Both the position numbers and the translations under genes were made by a program. Shown piece after piece: positions 59,695-64,000 of a stretch of 64,000 nt of DNA. The stretch covers positions 3,410,001 through 3,474,000 of the forward strand of contig NZ_JAGINT010000002.1 in assembly GCF_017876295.1 (NCBI RefSeq). Direction: 5' to 3'. Under the pieces are notes generated by a model. It made no database searches. It was not told where the DNA came from and was given only the letters and a program-made list of their open reading frames with translations. Origin of the DNA: Kribbella aluminosa (lineage in GTDB: Bacteria; Actinomycetota; Actinomycetes; Propionibacteriales; Kribbellaceae). Position 1 is the stretch's first letter. Each line of letters begins with the position of its first letter.

Positions 59695-60720
59695 GTGGAA
59701 TACCGCACTCTCGGCGCGAGCGGCACCGTTGTGTCGACGTACGCGCTGGGCACCATGACGTTCGGCAGCGAGACGGACGAGGCCGGTTCACACGCTCAGT
59801 TGGACCGGTACGTCGAGGCCGGCGGCAACTTCGTCGACACCGCGGACGTGTACTCGGCCGGCCTGTCGGAGCAGATCGTCGGCCGCTGGCTGGCCAAGAA
59901 GCGCGCCGATGTCGTACTCGCCACCAAGGGCCGGTTCCCGACCGGCGACGGGCCGAACGACGTCGGCACGTCCCGCCGGCACCTCAGGCAAGCCCTCGAC
60001 GCATCGCTCGAGCGCCTCGGGGTCGACCACATCGATCTGTACCAGTTGCACGCGTGGGACCCGGTCACCCCGCTCGAGGAGACGCTCAGCTTCCTCGAGG
60101 ACGCCGTACGGGCCGGCAAGATCTCGTACGGCGGCCTGTCGAACTTCACCGGGTGGCAGCTGCAGAAGGCGTGTGACCTGATCGCGTACCGCGGGTGGTC
60201 CCGGCTGGTGACGCTGCAGCCGCAGTACAACCTGCTGGTCCGGGAGATCGAGTGGGAGATCGTCCCCGCCGCGCAGGAGAACGGGCTGGGCCTGCTGCCG
60301 TGGTCGCCGCTGGGTGGCGGCTGGCTGACCGGGAAGTACTCGTTCGACGAGGAGCCGAGCGGTAGCACCCGCCTGGGCGAGAACCCGGATCGCGGCGTCG
60401 AGTCGTGGTATCGCCGTAGCCGCAACCAGCGGGTCCGGGACGTCGTCGAAGCGGTCCGCGAGATCGCCGAAGCGCGTGGCATCTCGATGGCCCAGGTCGC
60501 CCTTGCCTGGCTGGTCGACCGGCCGGCGATGACGTCGGTGATCCTCGGCGCCCGAACGCTCGGGCAACTCGACGACAACCTCGCCGCCGCGGACCTGCAT
60601 CTCACGGAGGAGGAGACCGCGAAGCTCGACGAGGCCAGCGACCCCGGCGCGGCGGACTATCCGTACGGCGGTCCCGGCGTCGCCCAGCGCGACCGGCCGA
60701 TCACGGGCGGCCGCGGCTGA
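59695..60720 (+). CDS. Aldo/keto reductase
   Basis: A 341-aa NAD(P)H-dependent TIM-barrel oxidoreductase reducing aldehydes and ketones. The catalytic tetrad is visible: D in NFVDTADVYSAG, Y in the same segment (DTADVY), K in VVLATKGRFPTG and H in LYQLHAWDP. Other family marks are QPQYNLLVREIEWEIVPAAQ, LLPWSPLGGGWLTGKY and VILGARTLGQLDDNLAAADL. No signal peptide. The GTG at 59695 follows GAGAGGGAGC. It is divergent from the DinB gene, with only 50 bases between starts; no palindrome was recognised there. Confidence 0.95.
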   Translation: MEYRTLGASGTVVSTYALGTMTFGSETDEAGSHAQLDRYVEAGGNFVDTADVYSAGLSEQIVGRWLAKKRADVVLATKGRFPTGDGPNDVGTSRRHLRQALDASLERLGVDHIDLYQLHAWDPVTPLEETLSFLEDAVRAGKISYGGLSNFTGWQLQKACDLIAYRGWSRLVTLQPQYNLLVREIEWEIVPAAQENGLGLLPWSPLGGGWLTGKYSFDEEPSGSTRLGENPDRGVESWYRRSRNQRVRDVVEAVREIAEARGISMAQVALAWLVDRPAMTSVILGARTLGQLDDNLAAADLHLTEEETAKLDEASDPGAADYPYGGPGVAQRDRPITGGRG

Positions 60721-60852
60721 CGCTCCACACCAGCACGAAGAGCGGCGTACGACGGCGGGTGCGGTCCACGCGTCCGTCTCGCGGTTGCCGACGAGCACCG
60801 GGTCGAAGGACAGTGGACCTGTTCGCAAGAGTTCCTCCTCGGGGGAGGTTCG

Positions 60853-61578
60853 ATGAACGGCAGTAATCCGATCGCGGACGTGGTGGCGCGGATGCAGCAG
60901 CGGCTCGACGTACTGCCGGACGAGCTTGCCCATCGGCGGTTCTTCCTCGCGACGTACCTGCGGACGACGCAGGCGGTCGGGCGAGCGATCGAGCGGGCGC
61001 GGTTCGAGGACCCGGAGTGGGTCGAGGCCTGGGACGTGACGTTCGCCGAGCTCTACCTGCACGCTCACGACGGCAAGTTGGTGCCGCGCCCGTGGCGGTT
61101 GGCTTTCGACGCGCCGGAGTCGTTGCCGCCGTTGGCCCATGTGCTGCTCGGGATCAACGCGCACGTGAACTACGACCTGCCGCAGGCGTTGCTCGCGGTG
61201 ATCAGTGACGACGACTTCGAGGACCAGCACCTGATGGACCGGCGCCGGCGGGACCACGAGCGGATCGACGGGGTGCTGGCGGAGCGGGTCTCGGCGGAGG
61301 ACGACGAACTGGCGGCGAGCGGCGCGCGGAGTCTGGTCGACCGCGTGCTCTCCCCGCTCAACCGGTTGGCCTCGCAGCGATTCCTCCGCGAGTCCCGGCA
61401 GAAGGTCTGGCACAACACCGAGGAACTGCAGCGAGCACGCCTCGACGGCACTTACGACAAGCGACTGGCCGAGCTCGAGGTGCTGAGTGCGGCGAAGGTC
61501 GCCGATCTGCTCCGGCCGGGGCAGGTGCTGTTACGCCTGGCAGTAACAGGTTTCGGCGTCACCCTGCCCCCGCCTTAA
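60853..61578 (+). CDS. DUF5995 family protein
   Basis: A 241-aa cytoplasmic protein of mostly helical composition. It matches the DUF5995 pattern: MQQRLDVLPDELAHRRFFLA, TYLRTTQAVGRAIERARFED, PEWVEAWDVTFAELYLHAHD, then LLGINAHVNYDLPQALLAV (with the conserved NxHVNYDL) and VWHNTEELQ. Two histidines and acidic residues in NAHVNYDL and VWHNTE could bind a metal. The biochemical role is unknown. The ATG at 60853 is supported by a GGGGGAGG stretch upstream. The 3' end overlaps the convergent peptidase gene by 4 bp. Confidence 0.85.
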   Translation: MNGSNPIADVVARMQQRLDVLPDELAHRRFFLATYLRTTQAVGRAIERARFEDPEWVEAWDVTFAELYLHAHDGKLVPRPWRLAFDAPESLPPLAHVLLGINAHVNYDLPQALLAVISDDDFEDQHLMDRRRRDHERIDGVLAERVSAEDDELAASGARSLVDRVLSPLNRLASQRFLRESRQKVWHNTEELQRARLDGTYDKRLAELEVLSAAKVADLLRPGQVLLRLAVTGFGVTLPPP

Positions 61579-62279
61579 CCAGGCAGCACACCCGACCACA
61601 CGACGCCGAGCGCCAGGCAGCCGAGCGTCACCAGGCCGAACGCACCGACCCACATCAACGCCGGTACGCCGGTCAGCCGCCGGAGCTGGTCGGCGTCCGA
61701 GCTACGCCCCTGCCCGCGCCGCCGGGAGTGCTGCAACTCCAGCACCGCTCGGGGCGCTGCCAGCAACAGGAACCACGTGAGGAGATGAGCGAACGCTGTC
61801 TGCACGGAGGTAGAGCCCCACCACGTCACACCGAAGACGACCGCGCCGAACACCAGCACGGACCACAGGCCGAACAGGTTGCGGATCTGGAGCAGCAGGA
61901 TCACCAGCGCCAGCAGCAGCCCCCACAGCAGGGCAACGGCGTACCCACGGCTCAGGACGAACGCGGCAGCCAGCCCGAAGAGGGCGGGACCTGGGTAGCC
62001 GGCCAGTAGTACGGCGATCATGCCGCCGCCGGTGGGCTTGCCGCGCGACACCGTGACGCCAGACGTGTCGGAGTGCAGCCGGATCCCGGACAGCTTGCGC
62101 CCGACCAGCGCCGCGATCAGCCCGTGCGCTCCCTCGTGTGCGATCGTCACGACCTGCCGCGTGTACTTCCAGATCGGCCGCCACGCGATCAGCAGCAGCG
62201 CGACCACGCCGGTACCGATCACCAGCCGCACCGACGGGTCGGGCTGCACCGACGTGATGTTGCTCCAGAACTCCTTCAC
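61575..62279 (-). CDS. M50-type intramembrane metalloprotease-like protein
   Basis: A 234-aa polytopic membrane protein with about five hydrophobic segments (VIGTGVVALLLIAWRPIW, GMIAVLLAGYPGPALFGLAA, LLWGLLLALVILLLQI, LFGLWSVLVFGAVVFGVTWW, GAFGLVTLGCLALGVVW). The metal site TIAHEGAHGLIA has the HExxH pattern, and a second ligand region is GGGMIAVLLAGYPGPALFG. This is the peptidase M50B-like (YdjM/DUF) pattern. I chose the GTG at 62279, preceded by AGGATGGGCGG; the longer upstream part is not conserved. Substrate unknown; intramembrane cleavage is inferred only from the motif. Confidence 0.83.
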   Translation of the reverse strand: MKEFWSNITSVQPDPSVRLVIGTGVVALLLIAWRPIWKYTRQVVTIAHEGAHGLIAALVGRKLSGIRLHSDTSGVTVSRGKPTGGGMIAVLLAGYPGPALFGLAAAFVLSRGYAVALLWGLLLALVILLLQIRNLFGLWSVLVFGAVVFGVTWWGSTSVQTAFAHLLTWFLLLAAPRAVLELQHSRRRGQGRSSDADQLRRLTGVPALMWVGAFGLVTLGCLALGVVWSGVLPG

Positions 62280-62393
62280 CCGCCCATCCTTACAGGCCGG
62301 TGGTCGACCGCCTGCCGTTGCCATCGCTTGGCGGGCGGCCGAGAAGCGCCGGCTACACGGACCGCCGGCACTCACCAAGCGCGTCTGCGGCAC

Positions 62394-62619
62394 CCCGCGG
62401 GCGTGGGGCTGAGCGTGGCGCGCGCAGCATCAGGCGGCTTGCTGAGTGGTGCAGGTCCGGCAGTCGCAACGACTTCCCGGTGACGTCGGAGTGGCTCGAC
62501 ACGTGGGGTCTCGTCGTACGGAACACCGTCGACGACGAGCATGACCACGGGAACGCCGAGAATCACAGGTACTGGGCGATGGCCGCGCTCTACGCGGGCG
62601 ATCCGGCGGCTTGTAACAC
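62394..62619 (+). other. Unassigned region, possible remnant of a lost gene
   Basis: A plus-strand segment reads PVTSEWLDTWGLVV, AENHRYWAMAALYAGDPAAC and NTYTAGLSLVG before a stop at 62648. It has coding character but no credible start. It may be the end of a deleted gene. I cannot name the family. Confidence 0.3.
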
Positions 62620-63136
62620 CTACACGGCCGGCTTGTCGCTGGTCGGGTGAGGCATCAGTACGACGGCGATCGCGCCGACGACCGGGTCGGGTGCGAATCC
62701 GAGCAGCAGCATGCTGAGCACGCCGGCCAGCGCGGCCAGCGCGTAGTCGGTCGCGGGCGTGGGTGCATGGTCCCCGGGTCGTCCAGTTCGTCGGTCATCA
62801 GCGCGACGTCCGATCCGCTCGCGAAGGTCCACCAGATACCGCACAGCACCTGCGTGGCAAGGAGTGCGGGGAACGACGTGAACAGCCCGGTCGCGAGCAT
62901 CGCCGTACCCATCAGGACCTGCGAGATCACCAGCGACCACTCGCGGCTGATGGTGTCGGCGATGACTCCGGCCGGTACTTCGAGGAGCAGCGCGAACGCG
63001 CTCTGCACCGAATCGACCAGCACCAGCTCGGCGGGGGAGAGCCCGGTGTCGACGACGAGGTAGACGCTGGTGACCAGCCACCACCCGTTGTGCAGCACGG
63101 CCGCATCCACGTCCCCCGGAGGAAGACCTGCTGCAT
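62620..63136 (-). pseudogene. MFS transporter remnant with internal deletion and frameshift
   Basis: From the ATG at 63136 the protein reads MQQVFLRGTWM, then after a one-base shift AVLHNGWWLVTSVYLVVDTG, EVPAGVIADTISREWSLVIS, MGTAMLATGLFTSFPALLAT and GIWWTFASGSDVALMTDEL. These are the first three to four helices of an MFS permease including the loop 2-3 motif (GVIADTISREWS). After DDPG the frame changes and ATDYALAALAGVLSMLLLGF, APDPVVGAIAVVLMPHP follow, the final helix of the same family. Helices 5-11 are missing. Confidence 0.75.
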
Positions 63137-63192
63137 GCGCCGATCCTCCCGGACCCCCGCCGCCGGCGTATTCAAGGCGCTGTGCGGGTGAT

Positions 63193-64000
63193 TCAGATTC
63201 CTCTCACCTTCAGCAGTTCCGCGTCCGCGCGAACCAGGAACGGCGCGCGGTCCAGGACCGACAGCGCGGTCGCGGTGCCGATGTCGAACCACAACCCGAT
63301 CAGCTCGAGGCGTCCCTGGTCCTCGGCCCGGCGGACCGACGGGAAGGTCCGCAGGTTCTCCAGTTGCAGGACGACGTTCGCGACCGACAGCTTGTCCGCG
63401 GCCGGCAACGTCGCGCCGGTCGCCGGATCGAGGACGTCGGGCAGCCCGACTGCCCGCCGGATCGACGGCTCCAGATGCCGCAACCAGCTTTCCAGCCCTG
63501 ATCCTTCCGGTACGTCGGCAGCGAGCGCGGCGGCCGCGGCGCCGCAGCAGGAATGGCCGCAGACCACGATCGACGTCACGCCGAGGACGTCGACGGCGTA
63601 CTCGATCGCGGCGTCGACCGAGCTGCTGTTCGATCCCTTCGGCGGTACGAGATTCCCGATGTTCCGCACGCAGAACTGGTCGCCGGGGCCGCTGGTGGTG
63701 ATCATCGTCGGTACGATCCGCGAGTCCGCGCAGGTGATGAACAGGTGCACCGGCCGCTGCCCCTCGGCGGCGAGCTTCGCGAGCAGTGCCCGGATCGGGG
63801 CGTCGTCGAGTTGCTCCGCGACCCCGTCCCGGTGCACCTCGACCGAACCGCCGCGCGCGATGTGCCCGTTCCGCCAGTCCTCGATCGCCTCGAACGCGGC
63901 ATGGTCGAGATGATCCACCCGCAGCTCGACCCGGACCGCCGCGCCGGCCGGGATCGTGCGCAACGTCCGCACCAGCGACGCGACCCCGAGGAACACGAGC
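63193..64000 (-). CDS. SulP-type anion transporter/beta-carbonic anhydrase fusion, C-terminal part (5' end outside window)
   Basis: The frame is open to the window edge and begins with a STAS-like segment (VRVELRVDHLDHAAFEAIED) as found at the end of SulP bicarbonate or sulfate permeases. It is followed by a beta-carbonic anhydrase domain: HLFITCADSRIVPTMI (first zinc Cys and the D-R pair), FCVRNIGNLVP, DAAIEYAVDVLGVTSIVVCG and CGHSCCGAAAAA (zinc His and Cys). The permease membrane helices would lie upstream, beyond the window. SulP-carbonic anhydrase fusions occur in several actinobacteria and proteobacteria and suggest bicarbonate transport linked to CO2 hydration. Confidence 0.85.
   Translation of the reverse strand, partial: LVFLGVASLVRTLRTIPAGAAVRVELRVDHLDHAAFEAIEDWRNGHIARGGSVEVHRDGVAEQLDDAPIRALLAKLAAEGQRPVHLFITCADSRIVPTMITTSGPGDQFCVRNIGNLVPPKGSNSSSVDAAIEYAVDVLGVTSIVVCGHSCCGAAAAALAADVPEGSGLESWLRHLEPSIRRAVGLPDVLDPATGATLPAADKLSVANVVLQLENLRTFPSVRRAEDQGRLELIGLWFDIGTATALSVLDRAPFLVRADAELLKVRGI

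Overview
The window is high-GC DNA (about 70 percent G+C) with actinobacterial hallmarks: frequent GTG starts, a RelE/TetR/DinB/DUF4232/DUF5995 gene set, an XRE-MurA fusion, a Clp-N-domain regulator and a SulP-carbonic anhydrase fusion. Codon habits (many GTAC, GTCGAC and CGTACG words) and gene content suggest a Kribbella-like member of the Propionibacteriales. The genus is an inference.

Layout. 1-4125: end of a sugar-uptake operon (UgpC/MsmK-type ATPase, two CE7 esterase homologues, a SelA/DgaE-like PLP enzyme). 4477-17000: stand-alone LigD-type polymerase, a giant HEAT-like protein, a TetR/esterase pair with two operators, a mismatch DNA glycosylase, a Clp-N regulator with two operators, a MoxR-type AAA ATPase with its VWA partner, and a BtuF-like protein. 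17170-24829: pyruvate phosphate dikinase, a methyltransferase remnant, a YciI protein, an unusual four-repeat Phd/YefM-like protein, XRE-MurA and an alpha/beta hydrolase. 24913-28457: TetR, a complete IS110-family element (with a leader that is a candidate bridge RNA) and dGTPase. 28458-30125 is a 1.67-kb gene-free tract of minisatellites and palindromes. 30126-41080: secreted sialidase, ferredoxin reductase-like protein, TolB-like propeller, GH99-like secreted protein, DnaG primase, TetR/FAD monooxygenase pair, a frameshifted phosphotransferase and a DinB protein. 41229-46606: secreted M28 peptidase (frameshifted), secreted phosphodiesterase, relE remnant and a membrane WD40 protein. 46607-50160 is a decay zone with a tRNA-Arg 3' fragment, tRNA-Met(CAT), tRNA-Asn and broken genes. 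50246-64000: sigma factor, large secreted subtilase plus LuxR-type regulator, exonuclease III plus lipoprotein, aldo/keto reductase, M50-like peptidase and the end of a SulP-carbonic anhydrase.

Four kinds of signal stand out. (1) At least four genes (methyltransferase, RelE toxin, amidohydrolase, MFS transporter) keep both ends but have lost the middle, which is an unusual recurrent form of decay. (2) Several single-base frameshifts break otherwise good genes. (3) Short tandem repeats have expanded both inside reading frames and between genes. (4) Several regulators sit beside clear palindromic operators, so local autoregulation or divergent control can be predicted directly. All functions are assigned by motif reading only; no database search was possible.
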